Assembly (NCBI RefSeq): GCF_034096925.1
Contig: NZ_JAWZSQ010000002.1
Span: forward strand, 62,001 to 126,000
Direction of reading: 5' to 3'
Source: Patulibacter defluvii
GTDB taxonomy: Bacteria; Actinomycetota; Thermoleophilia; Solirubrobacterales; Solirubrobacteraceae
DNA length: 64,000 nt
The notes below the pieces were generated by a model, which saw nothing but the letters and a program-made list of their open reading frames with translations, searched no databases and had not been told where the DNA came from. This document shows, in pieces, positions 25,805 through 34,494 of the stretch; the stretch's first letter is position 1; the number at the start of each line of letters is the position of its first letter. The translations under genes were made by a program, and so were the position numbers.

Positions 25805-27070
25805 ATGGCCTCTTCCGTCTTCGACATCGAGCATGGGCTCGGGCTGCTCGAGCTCACCCCGCCGTTCGACAAGCGAGACGTCCAGCAGGCCCGCCGGAAC
25901 CTCGCCAAGCGCTGGCACCCCGACCTGGCCCCGCCCGGCCGGCAGCTCGAGCACGAGCGCCACCTGAAGGCGGTCAACGAGGCGGCCGACCGGCTCGAGC
26001 GACTGGCCGAGGAGTCGCGCGGCGGCACGATCACCGCCAACGCGGTCCGCGTCAACGCCGCCGCCGCCCGCGCCGCCCGCGAGGAGGAGGGCCGCCGCGC
26101 CTACGAGGCCGCGCAGGCCGCCGCCGACCGCGCCAAGCACGACCCGTTCGGCAGCCGGATGCCCGACCACTCGGTCGTGCACCGCTACGCGCGCTGCGTC
26201 TCGTACCCGGAGTGGGGCGTCGGCAGCGTCAGCGGCGTCTACTTCACGGGCGAGGGCGACGACATCCAGCAGTTCGCGCGGGTCGCGTTCCAGCTCGGCA
26301 TCCGCACCGTTCCGGCCGGCACCCTGCAGTTCGTCGACTTCTCGAAGCCCGACCCCGGCGCCGAGCGGGTCCAGCGGTTCCTGACTGCGGCCCAGCACGC
26401 GCTGGCCGAGGGCGAGTTCGCGGTCGCGGCCAAGCGGCTGCTCTACGCCCGCGACGCCGATCCCTCCAACACCGTCGTGCTGCGGCTGCTGACCGTCGCG
26501 CTGCTCCAGGCCGACGACCTGGCCGCCGCCGGCCGCGCGGTCCGCGACTGGCTGCGGGTCGAGGGCGAGCGCCCCGGTCCGCACCGCTTCGCGGCCCGGA
26601 TCTACGAGGCCCAGGGAGCGACGATCCAGGCCGAGGAGTCGGCCGCGCGGGTGGTGGGGCTGACCCCGCGCGACGGTGCCGCGTGGGCGCGGCTCGGCCG
26701 GCTGCGGCTGCGGCTGCACGACCGCGCCGGGGCGCTCGACGCGCTCGAGCGGGCGCGGGCGCTGGAGCCGACGGTCGAGGGCCTGATGGACCTGGCCCTG
26801 GCCGCGCACCTGTCGGGCGACCTCGGCCGCCAGGTCGACGCCTGCCAGCAGGCGACCGAGCTGGCGGACGCCGAGGAGGTCGATCCCGGCCTCCGCGCGC
26901 GGGCCTGGGCGCGCTACGCCCACGCGCTGGCGCGGACCGACCGCACGACCGACGCGCTCGAGGCCTGCGAGCGGGCGCTGCAGCTGGCGCCGGCCGACCG
27001 CGAGGTCCGCGAGCTGCGCGACCGGCTGCGGGGGCGGACCCCGCGCGAGCTGCAGGCGACCGCCGGCTGA
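25805..27070 (+). CDS. J-domain protein with C-terminal TPR repeats
   Basis: The 421-aa soluble protein starts with a J-like domain (residues about 5-65) including the HPD motif His38-Pro39-Asp40 in KRWHPDL, which in DnaJ proteins stimulates Hsp70 ATPase. A basic/alanine-rich helical stretch follows (about 75-115), then a small domain (WGVGSVSGVYF..., about 130-190), and at least five TPR-like helical hairpins from about 200 to 415 (for example RAGALDALERARALEP and DALEACERALQLAP). There is no Gly/Phe-rich or zinc domain, so it is not DnaJ itself. A role as a specialised DnaK co-chaperone or scaffold is possible; the client is unknown. ATG 25805 fits the promoter at 25769-25797. Confidence 0.8.
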   Translation: MASSVFDIEHGLGLLELTPPFDKRDVQQARRNLAKRWHPDLAPPGRQLEHERHLKAVNEAADRLERLAEESRGGTITANAVRVNAAAARAAREEEGRRAYEAAQAAADRAKHDPFGSRMPDHSVVHRYARCVSYPEWGVGSVSGVYFTGEGDDIQQFARVAFQLGIRTVPAGTLQFVDFSKPDPGAERVQRFLTAAQHALAEGEFAVAAKRLLYARDADPSNTVVLRLLTVALLQADDLAAAGRAVRDWLRVEGERPGPHRFAARIYEAQGATIQAEESAARVVGLTPRDGAAWARLGRLRLRLHDRAGALDALERARALEPTVEGLMDLALAAHLSGDLGRQVDACQQATELADAEEVDPGLRARAWARYAHALARTDRTTDALEACERALQLAPADREVRELRDRLRGRTPRELQATAG

Positions 27071-27142
27071 GCGGCAGCCGGTGGCGGACGGCCTTCACCC
27101 GCGGGTCACACCAGGCCGCCGGCGCGGCGGTTCACTGGCGGC

Positions 27143-28342
27143 GTGCGTGATTCCATCGCCATCCCCCACCCGTCCCCGCGCCGCCGCCGCTCCCTGGCCG
27201 CGGTCGGCGCCGTCCTCGTCTCGCTCGCGGTGACCGCGGTCGGCGCCGCCTCCGCCGACGCCGACGGCGGCGACCGCTGGGCCCACAGCGGCGGCAACCT
27301 CGGCAGCCTCCGTGAGCGCGCCGTCTACGCCCACCGCGGCGCCAGCGGCTACCGGCCCGAGCACACCGAGGGCGCCTACGAGCTGGCGATCCAGCAGGGC
27401 GCCGACGTGATCGAGCCCGACCTGGTGTCGACCAGGGACGGCGTGCTCGTCGACCGCCACGAGAACGAGATCTCGGGCACCACCGACGTCGCCGCCCGGC
27501 CCGAGTTCGCCGACCGCAAGCGGACGAAGACCATCGACGGCCAGTCGGTGACCGGCTGGTTCACCGAGGACTTCACCCTCGCCGAGCTGCGGACGCTGCG
27601 GGCCAAGGAGCGGCTGCCGGCGCTGCGGCCGCAGAACGTCCAGTACGACGGCCGCTGGAAGGTGCCGACCTTCCAGGAGGTGATCGACATCGCCCGCGAC
27701 GCCAGCCGCCGGACCGGCCGCACGATCGCGATCGCGCCCGAGATCAAGCACTCGACCTACTTCCACGGGATCGGCTTCGACCCCGAGCGGGCGCTGGTCG
27801 ACGTGCTGCGGCGCAACCGGCTCGACAACCGCCGCTCGCCGGTGATCGTCCAGTCGTTCGAGGTCGCCAACCTGCGCTGGCTCGACCGCCACGCGAAGGT
27901 CCGGACGGTCCAGCTGCTCGACGCCAGCGGCCAGCCGGCCGACGTCGCGGCCGCCGGCGGGACGACCACCTACGCCGACCTGGCGACCCCGGCCGGCCTG
28001 CGCGGGATCGCCCGCTACGCCGACGCGGTCTCGCCGAACACGGCCTGGATCGTGCCCCGCGACGCCAGCGGCCGCTCGCTGCCGCCGACCTCGTTCGTGG
28101 CCGACGCGCACCGGGCGGGGCTGCCGGTGGTGGTCTGGACCTTCCGGCGCGAGAACTCGTTCCTGCCGCTGGAGCGCCGCAACGGCAGCGACCCGGCGAC
28201 CCCGGGCGACCTCCGGGGCTACATCACCCAGTTCCTGCGGCTGGGCGTCGACGCGGTCTTCACCGACAACCCGGACATCGGGGTCGCGGCGGTGCGCGCG
28301 TTCGAGGCCGGTCGGCCGGGCCGCGGTCGCGGCGGCCGCTGA
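27143..28342 (+). CDS. Exported glycerophosphodiester phosphodiesterase (GlpQ-like)
   Basis: The 399-aa protein has an N-terminal signal peptide (RRRR followed by the hydrophobic stretch SLAAVGAVLVSLAVTAVGAASA) and a GDPD TIM barrel with the catalytic HRGASGYRPEHT motif (His64, Arg65), the metal pair in VIEPDLVSTRDGVLVDRHE and the late EIKHSTYF glutamate. It would hydrolyse deacylated phospholipids such as glycerophosphocholine, or teichoic-acid-like polymers, outside the membrane. GTG 27143 is chosen because it places the basic n-region correctly. A 20-bp hairpin terminator follows. Confidence 0.92.
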   Translation: MRDSIAIPHPSPRRRRSLAAVGAVLVSLAVTAVGAASADADGGDRWAHSGGNLGSLRERAVYAHRGASGYRPEHTEGAYELAIQQGADVIEPDLVSTRDGVLVDRHENEISGTTDVAARPEFADRKRTKTIDGQSVTGWFTEDFTLAELRTLRAKERLPALRPQNVQYDGRWKVPTFQEVIDIARDASRRTGRTIAIAPEIKHSTYFHGIGFDPERALVDVLRRNRLDNRRSPVIVQSFEVANLRWLDRHAKVRTVQLLDASGQPADVAAAGGTTTYADLATPAGLRGIARYADAVSPNTAWIVPRDASGRSLPPTSFVADAHRAGLPVVVWTFRRENSFLPLERRNGSDPATPGDLRGYITQFLRLGVDAVFTDNPDIGVAAVRAFEAGRPGRGRGGR

Positions 28343-28350
28343 CCGCCCAC

Positions 28351-28395
28351 CGCGCGTGACGTTCCGGTCGCCGGACGACCGGAACGTCGCGCGCG
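28351..28395. terminator. Long hairpin terminator, copy 1 of a repeated element
   Basis: A 20-bp stem (28351-28370 with 28376-28395, one G-T pair) closes a CCGGA loop just after the GDPD gene. Its core GACGTTCCGGTCG (28358-28370) and complement also occur at 33686-33716 with loop CTGGA, so this is a dispersed hairpin sequence. Confidence 0.7.
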
Positions 28396-28423
28396 GCGGG
28401 GGCGGCCGCCTAGGATCGCCGCG

Positions 28424-28942
28424 ATGACGATCATCGGCGGCGAGCGCGTGACCCTGCGGCCGGTCGCGCCGGCGGACGGCGAGCGGCTGCGGGCGATCGT
28501 GCGCGAGCCGTCGGTCGCCCGCTGGTGGTCGCCCGAGGACGAGTGGGCCTGGACCGATGAGGACGGCACCCGCGCCTGGGCGATCGTGGTCGCCGGCGAG
28601 CTGGTCGGGCTGATCCAGGCCTACGCCGAGGAGGACCCGGAGTTCCGCCACGCCGGGCTCGACCTGTTCGTCGCCACCGCCGCCCAGGGCCGCGGGATCG
28701 GCCCCGAGGCGATCCACCTGCTGGCCCGCCACCTGATCGACGAGGAGGGCCACCACCGGCTGGTGATCGACCCGGCCGCGGCCAACGAGCGCGCGATCCG
28801 GGCCTACGAGCGGCTCGGCTTCCGGCGGGTCGGGGTGCTGCGCCGCTACTGGCGCGACCCGGCCAGCGGCGCGTGGGCGGACGGCCTGCTGCTCGACCTG
28901 CTGGCCGAGGAGCTGCGGGCGCCGCGGTCCGCCGAGAGCTGA
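28424..28942 (+). CDS. GNAT-family N-acetyltransferase, AAC(6')-like
   Basis: The 172-aa protein begins GGERVTLRPVAPADGERL, has the acetyl-CoA loop motif QGRGIGPEAIHLLARHL (residues about 87-103) and the C-terminal ANERAIRAYERLGFRRVGVLRRY block of the GNAT fold. Similarity in layout is to aminoglycoside 6'-N-acetyltransferases and related chromosomal enzymes, but nothing proves an antibiotic substrate. ATG 28424 lies 7 nt after TAGGAT (28411-28416), so transcription is probably leaderless and separate from the GDPD gene. Confidence 0.85.
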   Translation: MTIIGGERVTLRPVAPADGERLRAIVREPSVARWWSPEDEWAWTDEDGTRAWAIVVAGELVGLIQAYAEEDPEFRHAGLDLFVATAAQGRGIGPEAIHLLARHLIDEEGHHRLVIDPAAANERAIRAYERLGFRRVGVLRRYWRDPASGAWADGLLLDLLAEELRAPRSAES

Positions 28943-28948
28943 GCGGGG

Positions 28949-29851
28949 TCAGCGGCGCGGGCCCGCCGTCGTCCGCACCAGCGCGACGAACGCGGTCACC
29001 TGCCGGCGCTCGTCGTCGCTGCGCTGGAGCAGGTAGAGCGGCCGGTCGACCTCGGGCGCCAGCGGCCGCAGGACGAGGCCGAGCGAGGCGGCGCGGGCCT
29101 CGTCGGCCGGGTAGGCGATCGTGACGGCGTCGCCGCGGATCGCCACCTCGTCGACCATCGCGTCGACGTCGGGCCGCAGCGCGACCGCGACGTCGGGGAC
29201 GGTCGCGTCCTGGCCCCAGACCTCGCGGACGGTACGGCGGCTGCAGAGGTCGTCGCTGTTGAAGAAGACCGCGGGCTCGGCGGCGAAGCGGGCGAGCGGC
29301 ACCACGTCGAGCGCGGCCAGCGGATGGCTCGCGGGCAGCACGGCCAGCAGCGCCTCGCGCAGCACCAGCTCGGCGTCGAGGCCGTCGAGGTCGCCCTCCG
29401 GCAGCGCTCGGGCGAAGGCGACGTCGACGCGGCCGTGACGGAGCGCGTCGATCGCCTCGCGGGAGCTGCCCCGGGCGACGTCGACCCGGACCCGCGGCTG
29501 CTGCTCGCGCAGGCGCGCCATCGCCAGGCCGACCACCCGGCCGTCGCCGTGGCGGCTGAGCAGCACCCGCAGCGTCCGCCCACCGCCGGCGACCGCCCGG
29601 GCGGCCAGCGCGCCCGCCTCGGCGCTGCGGAGGGCCGCGCGGGCGTGGGGCAGCAGCGCCTCGCCGGCCGCCGTCAGGTCGGTGGCGCGGGTCGTGCGCT
29701 GGAGCACCGGCCCGCCGACCAGCCGCTCCAGCTGCACGATCCGGCGGCTCAGGGCGGGCTGGCTGAGGGTCAGCCGGGCGGCCGCGGCCGTGAACGTGCC
29801 CTCGTCGACGACGGCGACGAACGCCTCCAGCAGCCGCAGCTCCACGCTCAT
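28949..29851 (-). CDS. LysR-family transcriptional regulator
   Basis: The 300-aa protein has the LysR winged helix at residues about 3-62 (LRLLEAFVAVVDEGTFTAAAARLTLSQPALSRRIVQLE) and a two-lobed substrate domain from about 90. ATG 29851 lies 8 nt after TATGAT on the minus strand, a leaderless start. It is divergent from the MFS exporter at 29921, with a palindromic LysR-type box between them, so it probably controls that exporter and itself. It converges with the acetyltransferase gene with only 6 bp between stops. Confidence 0.92.
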   Translation of the reverse strand: MSVELRLLEAFVAVVDEGTFTAAAARLTLSQPALSRRIVQLERLVGGPVLQRTTRATDLTAAGEALLPHARAALRSAEAGALAARAVAGGGRTLRVLLSRHGDGRVVGLAMARLREQQPRVRVDVARGSSREAIDALRHGRVDVAFARALPEGDLDGLDAELVLREALLAVLPASHPLAALDVVPLARFAAEPAVFFNSDDLCSRRTVREVWGQDATVPDVAVALRPDVDAMVDEVAIRGDAVTIAYPADEARAASLGLVLRPLAPEVDRPLYLLQRSDDERRQVTAFVALVRTTAGPRR

Positions 29852-29859
29852 GCACGGCG

Positions 29860-29905
29860 ATCATAGATCGGCGGCCGATCGGCATTTCCGGGACGGCCGA
29901 TCGCG
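29860..29905. promoter_or_regulatory. LysR/MFS divergent control region
   Basis: The palindrome GATCGGCGGCCGATC (29866-29880, 7-bp arms, 1-bp centre) is followed by a further GGCCGATC copy near 29895-29902. The -10 box TATGAT of lysR (29860-29865, minus strand) abuts it. The arrangement is typical of a LysR recognition site. Confidence 0.5.
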
Positions 29906-29920
29906 GCCCAGACTCGATCC

Positions 29921-31318
29921 ATGGCCCGTCGCTCCGCCTCCCCGCCGCCGCTCGCCGAGCCGCTGACCGTCGTCGCCGCGTCGGTCGGGTTCTTCCTCGT
30001 GATCCTCGACTCGACCGCGGTCAACGTCGCGCTGCCGCGGATCGGTGCCGCGCTCGACGGCTCCCTCCAGGGCCTGCAGTGGATCGTCGACGGCTACCTG
30101 ATCGCGCTCGCCGGCGGCCTGCTCGCCGCCGGTGCCGTCAGCGACCGGATCGGCGCCCGCCGCGCGTTCCGGATCGGGATCGCCGGGTTCGTGCTCGCCT
30201 CGCTGCTCTGCGCCGCCGCTCCGTCGGCCGGAGCGCTGATCGTTGCCCGGGTCCTCCAGGGGGCGACGGCGGCGATCGCGCTGCCCGCCTCGCTGGCCCT
30301 CGTCCGCCACACCCAGCCCGACGAGGCGCGCCGCGCCCGCGCGATCTCGGCCTGGTCGGCCGTCGCCTCGCTCGGGATCGCGTTCGGTCCGCTCGTCGGC
30401 GGCGCGCTGACCAGCGGGCTCGGCTGGCGGTGGGTCTTCCTGCTCAACGTGCTACCCGGAGCGCTCGCCTTCTGGGCGACGGTGCGGATGCGCGAGACGC
30501 CCCGCTCGCCGGCCGCGATCGATGGGCGCGGGCAGCTGCTGGCCGTCGTCGCGGGCGCGCTGCTGACGGTGGCGATCGTCGAGGCCGGGCACCGCTCTCC
30601 GGTCGCGCCCGCGGCGCTGCTGCCGCTGCTCGCCGCGGCCATCGCCATCGCCGTGCTGGTCGCGCTCGAACGGGCCGGCCGGGCGTCGGTGGTGCCGCCG
30701 GCCCTGCTCCGCAGCCGGCTGGCGGTGGTCGTGCTCGCCGGCGGAGCCGCCTTCAGCGTCGCGATCTACGGTGCGCTGTTCGCCTTCGGCCTGCTCTTCC
30801 AGCAGCGCCACGGCCTGTCGCCGCTGCTGGCCGGCGTCGCCTTCCTGCCCTTCGCGCTGCTGGCCCCGCTCGGCAACGCCAGCTTCGGCCGGGCGATGCG
30901 GCGCGCGGCACCGGCGCGGCTGCTGGCGCTGGGAGCGGCGGGCAGCGCGGGCGGCCTGCTGCTGCTGGCGGCGGCGCCGGAGCTGCAGGTCTGGGCGATC
31001 GCGCTGCTGCTCGCGCCGGCGGGGCTGGCGTCGGGATTCACCGCCTCGGCGCTGCCGGTGGTGCTGCTGTCGGTCGTGCCGGCGGCGGCGACCGGGGCCG
31101 CGGCCGGACTCCAGAACGCGACCCGCCAGCTGGGCAGCGCGCTCGGCGTCGCGAGCTTCGGGGCGCTGGTCGCCGGCGCCAGCTTCGCGGACGGCCTGCG
31201 GATCGCGGTCGTGCTCGCCGCGGGCCTGCTGCTGGGGCTGGCCGCCGCCATCGCCGTCGTCCTGCGGCGCCCGCCCGCGCCGCGCACGAGCGCCTGCACG
31301 GTTGGCGACGCCGCCTGA
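29921..31318 (+). CDS. MFS drug/solute exporter, EmrB/QacA type
   Basis: The 465-aa protein has about 14 hydrophobic helices and the family motifs LDSTAVNVALPRIG (helix 1), WIVDGYLIALAGGLLAAGAVSDRIGARRAF (motif A) and the SLGIAFGPLVGGALT stretch of drug:H+ antiporter-2 proteins. Export of a toxic small molecule is expected; the substrate would be the inducer of the adjacent LysR regulator. The stop codon TGA is directly followed by the reverse-strand stop of the SRPBCC-PPOX gene, forming the palindrome TGATCA, so the two genes meet with no gap. Confidence 0.92.
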   Translation: MARRSASPPPLAEPLTVVAASVGFFLVILDSTAVNVALPRIGAALDGSLQGLQWIVDGYLIALAGGLLAAGAVSDRIGARRAFRIGIAGFVLASLLCAAAPSAGALIVARVLQGATAAIALPASLALVRHTQPDEARRARAISAWSAVASLGIAFGPLVGGALTSGLGWRWVFLLNVLPGALAFWATVRMRETPRSPAAIDGRGQLLAVVAGALLTVAIVEAGHRSPVAPAALLPLLAAAIAIAVLVALERAGRASVVPPALLRSRLAVVVLAGGAAFSVAIYGALFAFGLLFQQRHGLSPLLAGVAFLPFALLAPLGNASFGRAMRRAAPARLLALGAAGSAGGLLLLAAAPELQVWAIALLLAPAGLASGFTASALPVVLLSVVPAAATGAAAGLQNATRQLGSALGVASFGALVAGASFADGLRIAVVLAAGLLLGLAAAIAVVLRRPPAPRTSACTVGDAA

Positions 31319-32293
31319 TCAGCCGCCCTCCGGCCCGGCCGGCACCAGCTCCAGGTAGTGGACGTCGGTCAGCGGCCGCGATGCTCGCTCGAACAGCCGC
31401 TGGCCCAGGTTCCAGCTGCGGCGGACGACCGTCGCGGCGCGGGTCCGCTCGGCCGGGTCGGTCAGGACCCGTCCGCGGGCGGCGACCGCCGGCCCGAGCG
31501 GCGCGCCGCGGGGGTCGCAGGGGGCGAGCAGCGCCCGTGGGTCGCGACGCAGGCGCTTGGCCTTGAAGGCGCCGACCTCGGTCCAGACGACGACCCGCTC
31601 GCCGTCGCGCGCGAACCAGACCGGGGTCGGGACCGCCGAGCCGTCGCGCTTGTAGGTGACGAGCAGCGCGTGTGTGCGGCCGTCGAGGACGGCGAACGTC
31701 GGGTCGTGGCGCGGCGGCTGGTCGAGCACCGACGCGGCGCGCGGCGAGCGGGCGCCGTCCATCGGCCGCTTGGCCGCCTTCAGCAGCCGCCGCGTGAGCG
31801 CGCCGCGGCGGCCCGGTCGCGCGGTCGGCGCCACGCCGGCCGCGGCCAGCCGGGCCGCGCGGGCGAGGACGACCCGGAAGCCGATCGCCGTCAGCGGCCG
31901 CGCCGCCCAGGTCAGCGGCCGCCCGAGCAGCGGGACCGCGAGCCGGAAGCTCGACGTCCAGGTGACCTCGGCGCCGTCCGGCCGGTCGACGACCACCAGC
32001 GTGCCGTGCTGGTCGGCGATCGGCAGCGGCCACGAGCGCTCGATCCGGTAGGCCATCCGCTGCGGCGGCCGCCACTCCTCGATCCGCTCGTCGAAGCGCA
32101 GCGCCCGCAGGTCGATCCGGCGGACCGCGTCGGTCAGGTCGCCGTCGCCGCGGCCGGGGGCGACGACCCGGGCCGACCGGATCGCCGCCAGCGAGGCGTA
32201 GGTGCCGACGCTGGTCGCGGCGGCGAAGACGGCCGCCGCCGGCGCGTCGATCCGGCGCCGGACGACGACGGTGGTGGTGGGGGAGGAGGCCAT
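31319..32293 (-). CDS. SRPBCC lipid-binding domain fused to PPOX-type flavin/F420 domain
   Basis: The 324-aa protein has two parts. Residues about 5-150 resemble the polyketide cyclase/SRPBCC fold (VVVRRRIDAPAAAVFAAATSVGTYASL ... AEVTWTSSFRLAVPLLGR). Residues about 185-324 form a pyridoxamine-phosphate-oxidase-like split barrel (RTHALLVTYKRDGSAVPTPVWFARDGERVVVWTEVGAFKAKRLRRDPR). In actinobacteria such barrels often bind F420 or FMN. ATG 32293 is chosen; GTG 32305 would overlap the OYE stop as GTGA and is possible. It is downstream of the old yellow enzyme gene on the same strand and so in one operon. A reductase acting on a hydrophobic ligand delivered by the SRPBCC part is a guess. Confidence 0.75.
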   Translation of the reverse strand: MASSPTTTVVVRRRIDAPAAAVFAAATSVGTYASLAAIRSARVVAPGRGDGDLTDAVRRIDLRALRFDERIEEWRPPQRMAYRIERSWPLPIADQHGTLVVVDRPDGAEVTWTSSFRLAVPLLGRPLTWAARPLTAIGFRVVLARAARLAAAGVAPTARPGRRGALTRRLLKAAKRPMDGARSPRAASVLDQPPRHDPTFAVLDGRTHALLVTYKRDGSAVPTPVWFARDGERVVVWTEVGAFKAKRLRRDPRALLAPCDPRGAPLGPAVAARGRVLTDPAERTRAATVVRRSWNLGQRLFERASRPLTDVHYLELVPAGPEGG

Positions 32294-32301
32294 CGGCCGC
32301 G

Positions 32302-33567
<1,266 letters not shown>

Positions 33568-33586
33568 GGGGGGTCCTTTCACGTTC

Positions 33587-33602
33587 TATGCAGAGAGGCA
33601 TA
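33587..33602. promoter_or_regulatory. Candidate TetR operator
   Basis: TATGC, six bases AGAGAG, then GCATA form an inverted repeat 20 bp upstream of the OYE start, in locally AT-rich DNA. The neighbouring tetR-type gene makes this a candidate operator. Confidence 0.45.
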
Positions 33603-33685
33603 CATAGCGGAGCGGCCGGAACGTACCACAGTGACCTACTGGTGGGTAGGGATTGATCGCGAGCAGCTCGCCGCCGCTCGCCTGC

Positions 33686-33716
33686 GACGTTCCGGTCGCT
33701 GGACGACCGGAACGTC
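33686..33716. terminator. Hairpin terminator, copy 2 of a repeated element
   Basis: GACGTTCCGGTCG (33686-33698) pairs perfectly with 33704-33716 around loop CTGGA. The stem is identical to that at 28358-28388. It lies 15 nt beyond the stop of the tetR-type gene, which reads toward it. Confidence 0.65.
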
Positions 33717-33731
33717 ACGAGTCGCGGGGAA

Positions 33732-34310
33732 TCAGCGGGCGCCGTCGAGCTGCGCGGCGGCGACCTGCCGCAGCGTCGCGGCGACCTGCCGCAGCGGCCG
33801 GTCGCTGCGCTCGGCGCGGGCGAGGATCACCGCGCCCTCGATCGCCGCCACCGCGGTGGCGGCGAAGGCGGCCGCCGACTCGTCGTCGACCCCGTGGGCG
33901 ACCAGCGCCGCCGCGATCTGCCGCTGCCAGTCGGCGAAGGCGGCCGCGGCCGCCGGGCGGGCGCCCGAGTCGGGGTCGGGGTCGAGCGCACCGGCGGCGA
34001 CCGCGCAGCCGGCGTCGTAGTCGCTGGCGCGGGCGATCTCGCGCCAGAGGTCGACGATCCGGTCGATCGCGGCCAGCGGGTCGTCGGCCAGCGTCGCCGC
34101 CAGCCCGGCGCTGATCGCGCGGCCGGCGTGGCTGGTCGCCTCCTCGGCGAGCTGGGCCTTGCCGCCGGGGAAGTGGTGGTAGACCGAGCCGCGCGGCGCG
34201 CCGCTCTTGGCGAGCACGTCGGAGAACGCGGTCCCGAGCACGCCGCAGCGCTGCAGCAGCGGGACCGCGGCGTGGATCATCCGGTTGCGGGCGTCGGAGG
34301 TTCTCGGCAC
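33732..34310 (-). CDS. TetR-family transcriptional regulator
   Basis: The 192-aa protein has a TetR helix-turn-helix at residues about 8-55 (MIHAAVPLLQRCGVLGTAFSDVLAKSGAPRGSVYHHFPGGKAQL), followed by an all-helical ligand domain of YxaF/LmrA-like size. GTG 34310 is preceded by GGAACGGA; the longer reading to 34637 runs through the P450 promoter and is rejected. It lies upstream of, and reads toward, the OYE-SRPBCC operon, and is the likely regulator of that operon. It is divergent from the P450 operon, whose own operator is of the LacI type. Confidence 0.9.
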   Translation of the reverse strand: MPRTSDARNRMIHAAVPLLQRCGVLGTAFSDVLAKSGAPRGSVYHHFPGGKAQLAEEATSHAGRAISAGLAATLADDPLAAIDRIVDLWREIARASDYDAGCAVAAGALDPDPDSGARPAAAAAFADWQRQIAAALVAHGVDDESAAAFAATAVAAIEGAVILARAERSDRPLRQVAATLRQVAAAQLDGAR

Positions 34311-34457
34311 GGCGTCCGTTCCAGGATAGGCACAGGGCCGTCGGGAAACGTCGCGAACGGGCTTCGGCGCGGGTAGGCTCTCGGGGGCACGGGGCCCCCG
34401 CGCCGTGCCCGCGGTCCCCTCGCTTCGACGACGACGATCGGAATTTGGTCCATAGAC

Positions 34458-34486
34458 TTGACCGAATTGAAACGTTGAAATAGGGT
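34458..34486 (+). promoter_or_regulatory. Promoter of the P450/sugar operon with LacI-type operator in the spacer
   Basis: A -35 TTGACC (34458-34463), a 17-bp spacer and -10 TAGGGT (34481-34486) are well placed. The spacer holds TTGAAACGTTGAAA (34467-34480), close to the TTGAAACGTTTCAA palindrome found before three other units of this block, so a bound repressor would block RNA polymerase. The -10 is 8 nt before ATG 34495: the mRNA is probably leaderless. Confidence 0.75.
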
Positions 34487-34494
34487 CGCTCGTC

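Noticed and set aside
33603..33685. Possible gene or element between the OYE and TetR genes
   Set aside because: No reading frame with a plausible start or motif; only spacer and terminator were seen.
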